Part shown: positions 1 to 7,801 of the stretch, piece after piece | Position numbering within the stretch: position 1 is the stretch's first letter | How the letters are laid out: every line of letters starts with the position of its first letter | Assembly (NCBI GenBank): GCA_027028665.1 | Contig: JALVIU010000323.1 | Span: 1-23,159, forward strand | Origin: Candidatus Atribacteria bacterium | Lineage (GTDB): Bacteria; Atribacterota; JALVIU01 | Direction of reading: 5' to 3' | DNA: 23,159 nt | Notes under the pieces: model-generated | Seen by the model: the letters and a program-made list of their open reading frames with translations, nothing else | Database searches by the model: none | What the model was told of the DNA's origin: nothing | Made by a program: the position numbers and the translations under genes

Positions 1-324
1 TTCTTTTACCTTTTCACCGAGTTTGGATAATTTACTATAGTTTCCCATTTTCTGATATATATTGGAGATCATATGCCATGCAATAACCCTGGCCTTCTCA
101 TCAAGGGTATCAGAAAAAATAGCCTTTTTAAAGGCATTCAATGCCTTATTATCATCCCCCATAGTCCAATATAAAAAACCCTCTGCCTCATCCTCAGATA
201 TCTCTTTTAAAGAAGAAAGCAAGGGAAACTTAGAAAAATCTGGAGCACTATATCCAATGGATATACTAATTAATAGAATAAAAAATAAAACTAATGCAAA
301 TCTTCTTATCTTTATCTTTATCAT
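1..324 (-). CDS. Exported protein of unknown function, 3' part missing
   Basis: An open frame of 108 codons runs from an ATG at 324 to the window edge without a stop, so the C-terminus is outside. An AGGGGG ribosome binding site lies 5 bases before the ATG. The N-terminus is a typical signal peptide or anchor: basic MIKIKIRR, then about 18 hydrophobic residues ending near GYSAPD. The mature part contains helix pairs with TPR-like spacing (AEGFLYWTMGDDNKALNAFKKA, then an Ala/Trp-rich helix and IYQKMGNYSKLSKL). This suggests a periplasmic or surface-attached tetratricopeptide-like protein, but one to two repeats are too little to be certain. It starts 9 bases after the DUF554 stop and is probably cotranscribed with it. 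No function can be assigned. Confidence 0.72.
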   Translation of the reverse strand, partial: MIKIKIRRFALVLFFILLISISIGYSAPDFSKFPLLSSLKEISEDEAEGFLYWTMGDDNKALNAFKKAIFSDTLDEKARVIAWHMISNIYQKMGNYSKLSKLGEKVKE

Positions 325-333
325 AATAACCCC

Positions 334-1035
334 CTATTTAATTAAAGTACCGATTATCTTTATTCCATAATCCAGTATTATAACTACAGCAAGTGCTGGT
401 AAGAAATTTCCCACCTTGATCTCTTTTATCTCAAGCATCCGTATACCTATAGCAATAATAATAAGCCCACCGAGGGATGTAAAATTGGATAAGATACTAC
501 CTTCTGTAAGGAATCTCAAAAAAGATGCAAGAATGGTTAGTCCTCCCTGAAATAAAAGGACAATGAGGGCGGAAAATATAACACCTATACCCAAAGTAGA
601 TGAAAGCATAATCGATGTAAGTCCATCAAGCATAGATTTTACATACAATATACTTGGATCTCCCTTTAGTCCATCCTGGATACATCCAAGTATAGTCATA
701 GGTCCTACACAAAAGATCACACTTGCGAGCACAAATCCCTTTACAAAATTTTCTCCCCCTCTACCACCTAACTTATTTTCAATATACTTTCCCACATTGG
801 CAATACCATCCTCTATCCTCCAGATCTCACCCAATGCACCCCCTATTACCATACTTGCTATAACAATAAGGAAATTTTTCACCTCAAGTCCCATTTTAAC
901 CCCTATAAGTATAGTGGAGAGTGCAACACCTTGAACCATTATCTTTTTTATATCCTCTCTCAATCTTGCGCCAAGGTATAATCCAATAGATGATCCCAAT
1001 ATAACTGCAACAGTATTAACTATGGTTCCCTTCAT
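334..1035 (-). CDS. DUF554 family integral membrane protein
   Basis: This 233-residue protein is almost entirely hydrophobic, with about seven membrane segments. It matches the DUF554 (YdfK-like) family over its full length: an N-terminal GTIVNTVAVILGSSIGL helix, the central signature FCVGPMTILGCIQDGLKGD (about 108-126), then KSMLDGLTS and FQGGLT. Family members are inner-membrane proteins with no established substrate; a transport role is often suggested but unproven. AAGGAGG before the ATG supports the start. It is separated from rbsD by 111 bases that hold an inverted repeat and promoter-like hexamers, so it probably has its own expression signal. The partial exported gene follows directly. 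Confidence 0.85.
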   Translation of the reverse strand: MKGTIVNTVAVILGSSIGLYLGARLREDIKKIMVQGVALSTILIGVKMGLEVKNFLIVIASMVIGGALGEIWRIEDGIANVGKYIENKLGGRGGENFVKGFVLASVIFCVGPMTILGCIQDGLKGDPSILYVKSMLDGLTSIMLSSTLGIGVIFSALIVLLFQGGLTILASFLRFLTEGSILSNFTSLGGLIIIAIGIRMLEIKEIKVGNFLPALAVVIILDYGIKIIGTLIK

Positions 1036-1083
1036 TATCTATATTACCTCCTTGGTTCATAAGATGTAGTATTCAGTAATAGA

Positions 1084-1125
1084 ATTATAAAGAGGGGTAT
1101 ACACCCTTCTTTATAAAAAAGTCAA
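1084..1125 (-). promoter_or_regulatory. Possible DUF554 promoter region with embedded inverted repeat
   Basis: On the minus strand TTGACT (1120-1125) is followed after 18 bases by TATACC (1096-1101). A perfect TATAAT also lies at 1084-1089 but has no good -35 at the right distance. Both candidates fall within or at the edge of the 30-base inverted repeat at 1086-1115. The repeat could therefore be an operator of this promoter rather than only a terminator of the upstream genes. Which hexamer is used cannot be settled by eye. Confidence 0.35.
1086..1115. repeat. 30-base imperfect inverted repeat (hairpin)
   Basis: The arms of 13 bases pair with one A/C mismatch around a 4-base loop (GTAT on the minus strand); the inner stem is GGGT/ACCC. 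It sits between the rbsD stop (1147) and the DUF554 start (1035). As a minus-strand terminator for the long operon it has a good stem but no T-run after it; the T-run (TTTTTT) comes before it. An operator or attenuator role is equally possible. Confidence 0.5.
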
Positions 1126-1146
1126 AGTGAGAGAATAAGAAATTAT

Positions 1147-1590
1147 TTAAAAGGGTACACCAGATACAAGTATTATATTTGCATAGGGAGTAAACTCTCC
1201 TGTCCTTACCATCCCTTTTACCTCTTTCCCTTCAAGTGCCCCATTTAAAAGCATATGCTTAAATTCCATATGTGGAATAATCTCTACTTCAATAGGATTT
1301 CCCTTATTATTTATACTCTTTACTATCTCCATAAATTCTTTGTATATATGGGGACTTACCTTTTCGGTCTCTTCTGCAATTATAACCTTTTCGATCTCTA
1401 ATTCTTCAAGCACTACCTTTACAACATCTACTACCTTTGGAAGTCCTACTCCAACAGAGACATCCACTACCTTTGTCATATCATGTCTTGGGATGGGGAA
1501 TCCCCTATCGGTAATATATAACATATCTCCATGTCCCATATTGCCTACAATCTTAGCAAGTTCTGGATTTAAAATACCTTTTTTCTTCAT
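1147..1590 (-). CDS. rbsD: D-ribose pyranase RbsD
   Basis: RbsD (RbsD/FucU superfamily) interconverts the beta-pyranose and beta-furanose forms of D-ribose so that ribokinase can use it. The 147 residues match the family end to end and are slightly longer than the E. coli protein. The start reads MKKKGILNPELAK..GHGD, with the catalytic His at residue 20. HMEFKH follows in the middle, and the C-terminus RTGEFTPYANIILVSGV is highly conserved. GAAGGAGGG precedes the ATG. The gene lies 24 bases after rbsK, its functional partner, and is the last gene of the tight minus-strand train. No ribose transporter genes (rbsABC) are nearby, so ribose may come from internal turnover or a remote transporter. 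Confidence 0.93.
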   Translation of the reverse strand: MKKKGILNPELAKIVGNMGHGDMLYITDRGFPIPRHDMTKVVDVSVGVGLPKVVDVVKVVLEELEIEKVIIAEETEKVSPHIYKEFMEIVKSINNKGNPIEVEIIPHMEFKHMLLNGALEGKEVKGMVRTGEFTPYANIILVSGVPF

Positions 1591-1614
1591 AGCAATACCC
1601 TCCTTCTTTTTAGA

Positions 1615-2553
1615 TTAGAGAGAAAGTCCTTTATCATTTATAAATTTCATAAGTTCATCATAGGTAGGTGCACCTGGCTGTGCCCCGTATCGAGTGGTAG
1701 ATAAGGCACCTGCATAGTTTGCAAATCTCACTGCCTTTACCATATCATCCCCCCTTGCCAGTGAAAAGGAAAGGGCCCCTGCAAAAACATCCCCTGCAGC
1801 TGTAGAATCCACAGCATCTACCTTTACAGGTTCAATATATTCCCAATCATCCTTCTCTACAAGGACACACCCCTTTGCTCCAAGCTTCACGATAGCCTTA
1901 TCTACACCCCATGAAAGAAATACCTCTCCTGCCCTTCTTGCCCCTTCTACATCTTTTACCTCTACCTTTGTAAGCCCCTCTGCTTCTGTCTCATTAGGGG
2001 TTACTATAGATACCTTTTCCCAGAATTCCTTCGGAAACTCTGTATTTGGAACAGGGGCCGGGTCAATAATTACTATTACATCACTCTTAAAGGCAATATC
2101 CACTGCCTCAAAGACAGTATCATAAGGTACTTCAAGTTGTGCCAAAAAGATCTTTGCAGATTCTATACCTGCCTTTGCATCTTTTATATCATCTGGGGAT
2201 ACATCACCATTTGCACCTGGCACAAAGGTAATCATATTCTCTCCTGTCTTGTCTACCATAATAAGTGCAATACCTGTAGATTGTCCAGTTGATACCTTTA
2301 AATAATCAATCTTTACCCCTGATGAAATCATGCTCTCCTTTAGGGTTCCTCCAAAGGTATCATCCCCTACTCTCCCCAGCATATACACATCTCCACCAAG
2401 TTTGCCAATGGAGACTGCCTGATTTGAGCCCTTTCCCCCAGGATACATTCCAAACTTATAACCCTTTATAGTCTCTCCTGGTCTTGGAAGGGCATCTGCA
2501 TTTGTAACAAGATCCATATTTATTCCACCAAGCACAACTATACTATTAGACAT
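1615..2553 (-). CDS. rbsK: Ribokinase
   Basis: RbsK is a PfkB-family sugar kinase that phosphorylates ribose to ribose 5-phosphate with ATP. The 312 residues have normal length and all signatures: GGINMDLV near the N-terminus (9-16), the substrate motif PGGKGSNQA (38-46), VTPNETEAEG (184-193), and the ATP/anion-hole motif DSTAAGD with the catalytic base Asp255. The pairing with rbsD supports ribose over other PfkB substrates. AAAAGGAGGAGG precedes the ATG. The gene lies 12 bases after the DUF4432 gene, in one operon. Confidence 0.92.
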   Translation of the reverse strand: MSNSIVVLGGINMDLVTNADALPRPGETIKGYKFGMYPGGKGSNQAVSIGKLGGDVYMLGRVGDDTFGGTLKESMISSGVKIDYLKVSTGQSTGIALIMVDKTGENMITFVPGANGDVSPDDIKDAKAGIESAKIFLAQLEVPYDTVFEAVDIAFKSDVIVIIDPAPVPNTEFPKEFWEKVSIVTPNETEAEGLTKVEVKDVEGARRAGEVFLSWGVDKAIVKLGAKGCVLVEKDDWEYIEPVKVDAVDSTAAGDVFAGALSFSLARGDDMVKAVRFANYAGALSTTRYGAQPGAPTYDELMKFINDKGLSL

Positions 2554-2565
2554 ATCCTCCTCCTT

Positions 2566-3579
2566 TTAGAGTTCAAAAACTTCAATCTTTGTATAAAATG
2601 TCCTTTTTTCCTCAGGCATCAAAGAATCCAATCTCCCCTGTGACTTAAAGACCTGTTGGCCTACAGGCCATGAATTCCCTGGCTCTATCCCAAGGACATA
2701 CTCTCCCTGTCCTAACATCTTCCAGATAGTTACATAATACATCTCCTCTAAAAGCCAGGTCATCTTTACACCTATACCCAACTTCTTATTTGAAAGTATT
2801 ATCTCTGCCTCCCCTTCTCTTGTATCGTATTGGCCAAAAAATACCCTCTCCTTAAAACCATACTGTGGGTCTGTAAATAGGAAAATATCCTCTATTTTAT
2901 CTTTTTTCGCCTCTTCATCTCGTGGTACAAATACTGGTTTTGGAACAAAGGAGACCTCAAGGTCTGGAGAAAGAAATGGATAACCATAATTTATATGTTC
3001 CAAGTACATAAGTGGTACTTCTCTATACGCATTATTGGAGATAACGGTAAAGATTTCAAAAGAGGGGTCTTTATGATTCATCTTTATCTCCCTCTTCATT
3101 ACATAATTCTCTCCAAAGATCTTTGCCTCTCTTACCTGAGCAGAAAGAGAGAGTATATATTCATCACCAAGCCAGTATGTATCTCTTTTTATTTTCTCCG
3201 CCTCAAGAGTAGTAACCCTACCATGAAGCCCTTCTCCCTCTGAAGAAGGACCTACATTTAAAAGTCCACATGTAGTAAGAAATCCCCCAAAGAATATCCT
3301 CCCCCACTCATCTCCACGTTCAGAATAATACCTTCCAGATGTAAGATAAGTAGGTGATATCCACGCAAGGGGAATGCCTTTATATGAAACCTTACCTATA
3401 TCCATACCCCGTCCAGGTATGATCTCTACGCTGAGTCCTGACAAATTATAAAACCTTGCAACTTTTACTCCTTTTCCATTTCCATCCACTTCTTCTCTAA
3501 ATTCAATTCCTGCAAATTGCTCTTCCCTCCCTACTTTTTTCAATATCGCCTCTCGATTCAAATCAGAAAATATTCCCAC
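2566..3579 (-). CDS. DUF4432 aldose 1-epimerase-like protein
   Basis: This 337-residue protein resembles the DUF4432 branch of the galactose-mutarotase-like fold. Visible family motifs are IPGRGMDIG (54-62), GGFLTTCGLLNVG in the first third, GLHGR shortly after it, LEHINYGYP near the middle, and GIEPGNSWPVG near the C-terminus. Members bind sugars or carry out unknown isomerisation or mutarotation; the substrate is unknown. The start is a GTG at 3577-3579 preceded by a strong AAAGGGGGG site. It sits immediately upstream of rbsK-rbsD, so a role on the same pentose or a related sugar is a reasonable inference. I am sure of the fold group but not of the activity. Confidence 0.8.
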   Translation of the reverse strand: MGIFSDLNREAILKKVGREEQFAGIEFREEVDGNGKGVKVARFYNLSGLSVEIIPGRGMDIGKVSYKGIPLAWISPTYLTSGRYYSERGDEWGRIFFGGFLTTCGLLNVGPSSEGEGLHGRVTTLEAEKIKRDTYWLGDEYILSLSAQVREAKIFGENYVMKREIKMNHKDPSFEIFTVISNNAYREVPLMYLEHINYGYPFLSPDLEVSFVPKPVFVPRDEEAKKDKIEDIFLFTDPQYGFKERVFFGQYDTREGEAEIILSNKKLGIGVKMTWLLEEMYYVTIWKMLGQGEYVLGIEPGNSWPVGQQVFKSQGRLDSLMPEEKRTFYTKIEVFEL

Positions 3580-3601
3580 CTTATTCCCCCCTTTCCCTCT
3601 T

Positions 3602-3886
3602 TTATAATATTCTGGTAATTAAGTTCTCATCCATATTATAAAAAAGGATATCTTTGGAAGAAGCATTTAGACCCCTTAATATCTTTATTTGTTTCTTTGG
3701 AATCCCTAATAGTTTAGAGAAAAATCTAATTATCTCAGCATTTGCCTCTCCATCTACAGGTGGGGCCTTGATCTTTACCTTTAGCCTATCACCCATAATG
3801 CCAATTACTTCATTTTTTGAGGCACGAGGAACTACTTTTACATGAAGAATTATCCCATCCCTCGAAATACTATATACTTCCTTCAT
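3602..3886 (-). CDS. yggU: YggU family protein (DUF167)
   Basis: The small basic 94-residue protein has the complete DUF167 signature: VKVVPRASKNEVIG, LKVKIKAPPVDGEANAEI, FFSKLLGIPKKQIKILRG and SSKDI. The molecular role of the family is unknown. In many bacteria it lies with yggS, proC, yggT and divIVA, exactly as here. Its start lies inside the end of divIVA (17-base overlap, different frame), which suggests translational coupling. The next gene, DUF4432, starts 22 bases later. Confidence 0.9.
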   Translation of the reverse strand: MKEVYSISRDGIILHVKVVPRASKNEVIGIMGDRLKVKIKAPPVDGEANAEIIRFFSKLLGIPKKQIKILRGLNASSKDILFYNMDENLITRIL

Positions 3887-4412
3887 TTTCTTCCAAAATA
3901 GATGAGGGCTCTTTAACCTCTTTCCTCAAAGAATCAAGCATCTCTACAAAGGAATCAATAACAGTCTTCATCTTCATAATAAATATATCTCTTTCCTTTT
4001 CCAAACGGGATATCTCTGTCTTTATCTCCAATACTTTCATTTCAGCATCTCTTAGGGTATCATCTGCCTTTGCTTTTGCCTCTTGAATAATTCTCTCTGC
4101 TTCAAGTTGCGCACGTTCAATAATAAGCTCACGTTTTTTTTCTGCTTCCCTTTCTATTTCTTCTGATCTTTTCTGTGCAGTCACAAGAGTTTTTCTAAAC
4201 ATTTCCTCATCTTTTTTATATTCCTCAAGTTTACTTTTTATCTCTTCAAGTTGTTTTTTCAGATTATGATTTTCTCTGGTTAAAAGCTCATAATTGGCAG
4301 CGACTTTTTCCAAAAAATCATCTACTTCATCTATATTATATCCTCTAAAACTTCTGGAAAACTCCTTCTCTTCTATATCTAAAGGTGTAATCTTCTCTAT
4401 ATTATCCAACAT
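3870..4412 (-). CDS. divIVA: DivIVA domain cell-division/polarity protein
   Basis: DivIVA-like proteins bind curved membrane at poles and septa and recruit partners for division, chromosome placement or wall growth. Residues 6-35 show the N-terminal lipid-binding domain (EKITPLDIEEKEFSRSF, then RGYNIDEVDDFLEKV). From about 35 to 165 the protein is a long charged coiled coil rich in E, K, R and A. The total of 180 residues is normal. AGGAGG before the ATG supports the start. It follows yggT by 13 bases and overlaps yggU by 17. The conserved yggS-proC-yggT-divIVA order supports a division or envelope role. Confidence 0.93.
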   Translation of the reverse strand: MLDNIEKITPLDIEEKEFSRSFRGYNIDEVDDFLEKVAANYELLTRENHNLKKQLEEIKSKLEEYKKDEEMFRKTLVTAQKRSEEIEREAEKKRELIIERAQLEAERIIQEAKAKADDTLRDAEMKVLEIKTEISRLEKERDIFIMKMKTVIDSFVEMLDSLRKEVKEPSSILEENEGSI

Positions 4413-4425
4413 TTTTTCCTCCTAT

Positions 4426-4695
4426 TTAATAAAATAGAACTAACAGCAATTTTATAAGTAGTCTTCGAAATATATCCAAGAAGAAAAATGCAAGGATAGG
4501 AGAAAGATCAAGCCCCATCATTCCTATAGGTATAACTATTCTAAAAGGTGCAAGAATAGGTTCTGTAGCTCTATATATAAAATCCACTATAGGATTATTC
4601 CTATCCACAGGAAACCAGGATAATAATATTCTTGCAAGGACAAGATAAGAATATATTTCAAATAGTAAATTAATGAGTTTTATTAATGCAAACAT
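4426..4695 (-). CDS. yggT: YggT family membrane protein
   Basis: This 89-residue protein has two hydrophobic stretches separated by a short loop. The family signature is present: ARILLSWFPVDRNNPIVDFIY, then RATEPILAPFRIVIP. YggT proteins are small membrane proteins, in some organisms linked to cell shape, septum placement or thylakoid organisation; the mechanism is not settled. The ATG shares one base with the proC stop (TAATG), and divIVA begins 13 bases after its end. Confidence 0.9.
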   Translation of the reverse strand: MFALIKLINLLFEIYSYLVLARILLSWFPVDRNNPIVDFIYRATEPILAPFRIVIPIGMMGLDLSPILAFFFLDIFRRLLIKLLLVLFY

Positions 4696-5501
4696 TATTT
4701 TCTCCCCAATTCCTTTGATTTTATAGTTGCACGCTCCACAGCCTCTATAAAGGCAGCCCTTACACCATTTTTCTCAAGTGCATATACCCCTTCTATTGTT
4801 GTCCCCCCTGGAGATGTAACCATTTCCTTCAATACTTCTGGGTTAACACCTGTTTCTATAACCATCTCAGCCGCCCCTCTCACAGTATGTGCAGCAAGCT
4901 TAAGAGATATTGGACGAGAAAGGCCCATCTTTACACCTGCATCAGAAAGTGCCTCAATCACGAGAAAAATATAAGCAGGACCACTTCCACTTAACCCCGT
5001 CACAGCATCCATAAGTTCTTCCTTTACAATCACCGTTTCTCCTACACTTCCAAAGATCTGCAACACCTTATCTAACATCTCCTTTGTAACCAAAGAAGAT
5101 GAAGAGATGGCAGAAATCCCATATCCAACCTGAGCTGGCGTATTGGGCATAATACGTACAACTGGTATACCTGGTAGATATTCTTCTAATATATCAAGTC
5201 CAATGCCTGCTGCTATAGAAATCACAAGCTGAGAAGGCTTTGCCTTTTTCTTTATTTCTGTCAATACACCTTTTATATATTGAGGTTTCACTGCAATAAG
5301 GATAATATCTGAAACTTCTACACCATCTTCTATACCATCTACCTTATTTACCTTAAAGTTATCCACCACTACATTTAGTTTATCTACATCTACATCATAT
5401 GCATAAACAAATTCAGGTCTTATTACATCACTCTCTATTATCCCCTTTATAAGGGCACTACCCATAGCACCTGTGCCTATAAAAAATACTTTATCATGCA
5501 T
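4695..5501 (-). CDS. proC: Pyrroline-5-carboxylate reductase
   Basis: ProC reduces 1-pyrroline-5-carboxylate to proline with NAD(P)H, the last step of proline synthesis. The dinucleotide-binding FIGTGAMGSALIKGI is at the N-terminus, followed by VISIAAGIG, VRIMPNTPAQVG, the active-site region TGLSGSGPAYIFLVIEAL..AGVKMGL, and TSPGGTTIEGV. The frame also allows GTG at 5510 and ATG at 5507, but AGAAGAGG (5510-5517) is spaced correctly only for the ATG at 5501, which gives 268 residues beginning MHDKVFF. The stop overlaps the yggT start by one base. In this conserved cluster proC lies with yggS, and both bear on amino-acid homeostasis. Confidence 0.94.
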   Translation of the reverse strand: MHDKVFFIGTGAMGSALIKGIIESDVIRPEFVYAYDVDVDKLNVVVDNFKVNKVDGIEDGVEVSDIILIAVKPQYIKGVLTEIKKKAKPSQLVISIAAGIGLDILEEYLPGIPVVRIMPNTPAQVGYGISAISSSSLVTKEMLDKVLQIFGSVGETVIVKEELMDAVTGLSGSGPAYIFLVIEALSDAGVKMGLSRPISLKLAAHTVRGAAEMVIETGVNPEVLKEMVTSPGGTTIEGVYALEKNGVRAAFIEAVERATIKSKELGRK

Positions 5502-5509
5502 CTTCATCA

Positions 5510-5517
5510 CCTCTTCT
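5510..5517 (-). promoter_or_regulatory. Ribosome binding site deciding the proC start
   Basis: AGAAGAGG ends 8 bases before the ATG at 5499-5501. It overlaps or lies too close to the upstream GTG and ATG candidates. It also overlaps the yggS stop codon (5516-5518), so proC translation may be coupled to yggS. Confidence 0.6.
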
Positions 5518-6208
5518 AATTTTTATACACGTCACCAAATATCGCCCTTCCAATTCTCACAAGTGTTGAGCCCTCTTCTATCGCTATCTCAAAGTCCCCA
5601 CTCATACCCATAGATAAAATCTCCATATATACATTTGGTATATGCTGTGCCTTTATTTCTTCAAAAAGCGCCCTCGTCTTCCTAAAGTAAGGCCTTGTCT
5701 TTTCCTTATTATCAAATAGAGGAGCCATTGTCATAAGGCCTTTTACTTTAATATGCGGGTAATTGGAAAGTTCCTCTATAAATGATAAAAGTTCATCTGG
5801 TAAAACTCCATGTTTTGTATCTTCAAAAGAGGTTTTCACCTCTATTAAGACATCCATCACCTTATCCATCGAGGCTGCCCGTTTTTCAATTTCCTTTACA
5901 AGTTTCAATGACTCTACAGATTGAATCACATCAAATATATGAACTGCATATTTTACCTTATTTACCTGGAGAGGTCCAATCATATGCCATTTTGGCCCTT
6001 TCTTCACATGTTCAAACTTCTCCCTTGCCTCTTGCACTCTATTTTCTCCTATAAGGGTAATACCTGCATCAATTGCCTCATTTATATATAAAGGTTCTAC
6101 CATCTTAGTAACTGCCATCAGGGATATGCTATTGGGATCCCTTCCTGCTCTTATACATGTCTCGTTTATCCTATCTTTTATTCTCAATATATTGTCACGT
6201 ATCCCCAT
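5516..6208 (-). CDS. yggS: YggS/PROSC family pyridoxal phosphate homeostasis protein
   Basis: The family binds PLP on a lysine and buffers free PLP; loss disturbs amino-acid and vitamin B6 metabolism. The 230 residues form the alanine-racemase-like TIM barrel: MAVTKMVEP with the PLP lysine Lys35, IGENRVQEAREK, WHMIGPLQVNK, the SMGMSGDFEIAIEEGST motif and VRIGRAIFG at the end. AGGAGG before the ATG supports the start. It is followed by proC and preceded by cheR (9-base gap). Confidence 0.94.
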   Translation of the reverse strand: MGIRDNILRIKDRINETCIRAGRDPNSISLMAVTKMVEPLYINEAIDAGITLIGENRVQEAREKFEHVKKGPKWHMIGPLQVNKVKYAVHIFDVIQSVESLKLVKEIEKRAASMDKVMDVLIEVKTSFEDTKHGVLPDELLSFIEELSNYPHIKVKGLMTMAPLFDNKEKTRPYFRKTRALFEEIKAQHIPNVYMEILSMGMSGDFEIAIEEGSTLVRIGRAIFGDVYKN

Positions 6209-6217
6209 TTCTGCCTC

Positions 6218-7048
6218 CTACTTACTATTGACGTATATCACTCTTCTATCTATCTTTTCTATCTTAAATAGCTTAGATATGCCAATAATTACTTCAGATG
6301 ATCCTATAAACAGATAACCATCTTTTTTTAATACATCCTTTATTCGACTTAAAAGTTCCTTCTGAGTATTCAGATCAAAATAAATCATTATATTTCTAAA
6401 AAATACTATATCATAAGTCTCCTTCCATATTATAGCATTTTTATCCAGTACATTTATTTTATGAAACTCTATATACTTTTTTAGATCCTTTTTTATCTCA
6501 TACTCACTATCATTTATCTTTGTAAAGTACTTCCCCAAAAAATAAGCATTAAGCCCTCTTGCCACCTCTATTTGTCTATATCTTCCCTGTTTAGCGCGAA
6601 AGAGTGCATATTCACTTATATCTCCAGATACTATTTTAAAATCCCACCTATCTATATCAGGAAAGACTTCAAGAGCCGTCATTACAATAGAATACGGCTC
6701 TTGCCCTGTGGAAGAGGGGACACTCATTATACGAATTTTTTTATTCTTCTTCTCCTGTATATATCTTGGAAATATATGAATTCTTAAAATGTCAAAAGGA
6801 TAACCATCTCTAAAAAATGATGTCTCATTAATTGTAATTGCATCTATAAATTCTTTAAATAGGTTATCATCAAAGGGTAAAGACTTTATTAAATTATAGA
6901 AATCCATTATTTTAGCGCACTTTGCTTTTTTTAAAAGTGGTGCAAGTTTCAGTTCTAAAAAATAATCCTTATTTTCCTTATATGTGATGCCTGTTTTTTC
7001 TTTTATCAAATTTCTTATAAGCGATAAAATCTCTTTGGAATTACTCAC
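6218..7048 (-). CDS. cheR: CheR-type protein-glutamate O-methyltransferase
   Basis: CheR transfers methyl groups from SAM to glutamates of chemoreceptors. The 276 residues show both CheR domains: a helical N-terminal part (1 to about 70) and the SAM-binding domain. Motifs are ITINETSFFRD (71-81), the SAM loop SVPSSTGQEPYSI (109-121; the usual form is CSTGEEPYS), and FFRNIMIYFD (216-225). The start is a GTG at 7046-7048 behind AGGGGGG. No receptor, cheA, cheB or cheW is in the window. It stands alone between comB and yggS, so it may act on remote receptors or on another substrate. Confidence 0.88.
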   Translation of the reverse strand: MSNSKEILSLIRNLIKEKTGITYKENKDYFLELKLAPLLKKAKCAKIMDFYNLIKSLPFDDNLFKEFIDAITINETSFFRDGYPFDILRIHIFPRYIQEKKNKKIRIMSVPSSTGQEPYSIVMTALEVFPDIDRWDFKIVSGDISEYALFRAKQGRYRQIEVARGLNAYFLGKYFTKINDSEYEIKKDLKKYIEFHKINVLDKNAIIWKETYDIVFFRNIMIYFDLNTQKELLSRIKDVLKKDGYLFIGSSEVIIGISKLFKIEKIDRRVIYVNSK

Positions 7049-7060
7049 AAACCCCCCTAT

Positions 7061-7801
7061 TTATTGCAAAAAATCCTTTATAATAAGGGATTCTCTGTCA
7101 AAAAGATATGGAGAAACCTTATATTTATCTATATTAGAAAGGAAATATATATCCTCTTTTTTACCAAATCTTAATATATTCTTTCCACTCCCAGTTTCTA
7201 AAAGTGAGTTATATAAATTCTCTTTTTTCATTAAAAAATACTCATAAGAAAGATAAGCAGCATCGGTTAAAGAAAAATTTTTATATTGTAAAAGGGTATA
7301 TATATATGCGCCACCACATAAAATATCATCTATAGCCAGATCACCTTCTTTGCCTGCACATACTATAGTAATATCTCGTCCCTCTTTTACAGAGAGCTCA
7401 TATACTGTTTCAGATAGATATCCAAGATTTAAAAAGCTTCCCATAAAGAGATAAGAGACATAATTATATCTCTTTATGGTCTTTGTTCCATTAGTGGTAG
7501 TAAGGATGAGAGCTTTCTCTGACACCTTCCCCTTTTGTATCTGAACAGGGGAATTATCGAAGTCAAATCCTTCTATCTTTTGTCCACCTCTCTCGCCCGC
7601 AATATAAGCAGCATTACCCATCTTTTCTTTAAGAGAAAAGGCCTCGCCTATCTTTTCTGCAACAAGTACCATTTCTCCCCCTTCCCCTAAAAATGTAGTA
7701 ATGGTACTTGTTGCTCTTATTACATCTATAACAATTACTATATCGTCCTTTTTTACTTCTCTATAAGGAAGCGGAAGTAAATCAATTCTCTGTTTTTTCA
7801 T
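7061..7801 (-). CDS. comB: ComB family 2-phosphosulfolactate phosphatase-like protein
   Basis: ComB removes phosphate from 2-phosphosulfolactate in coenzyme M synthesis of methanogens; the Mg-dependent family is also common in bacteria that do not make coenzyme M. The 246 residues carry the signatures IDVIRATST (25-33), GERGG..IEGFDFDNSP (69-85), TTTNGT (101-106) and CAGKEGDLAIDDILCGG (148-164). The start overlaps the end of gcvPB by 20 bases and cheR follows after 12. No other coenzyme M or sulfolactate gene is visible. The family assignment is strong; the physiological substrate here is unknown. Confidence 0.86.
   Translation of the reverse strand: MKKQRIDLLPLPYREVKKDDIVIVIDVIRATSTITTFLGEGGEMVLVAEKIGEAFSLKEKMGNAAYIAGERGGQKIEGFDFDNSPVQIQKGKVSEKALILTTTNGTKTIKRYNYVSYLFMGSFLNLGYLSETVYELSVKEGRDITIVCAGKEGDLAIDDILCGGAYIYTLLQYKNFSLTDAAYLSYEYFLMKKENLYNSLLETGSGKNILRFGKKEDIYFLSNIDKYKVSPYLFDRESLIIKDFLQ

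Noticed and set aside
563-934. Plus-strand open frame of 123 codons opposite the DUF554 gene
   Set aside because: It is the complement of a well-supported membrane-protein gene, has no ribosome site, and its Pro/Ser/Ile-rich translation looks like no protein family.
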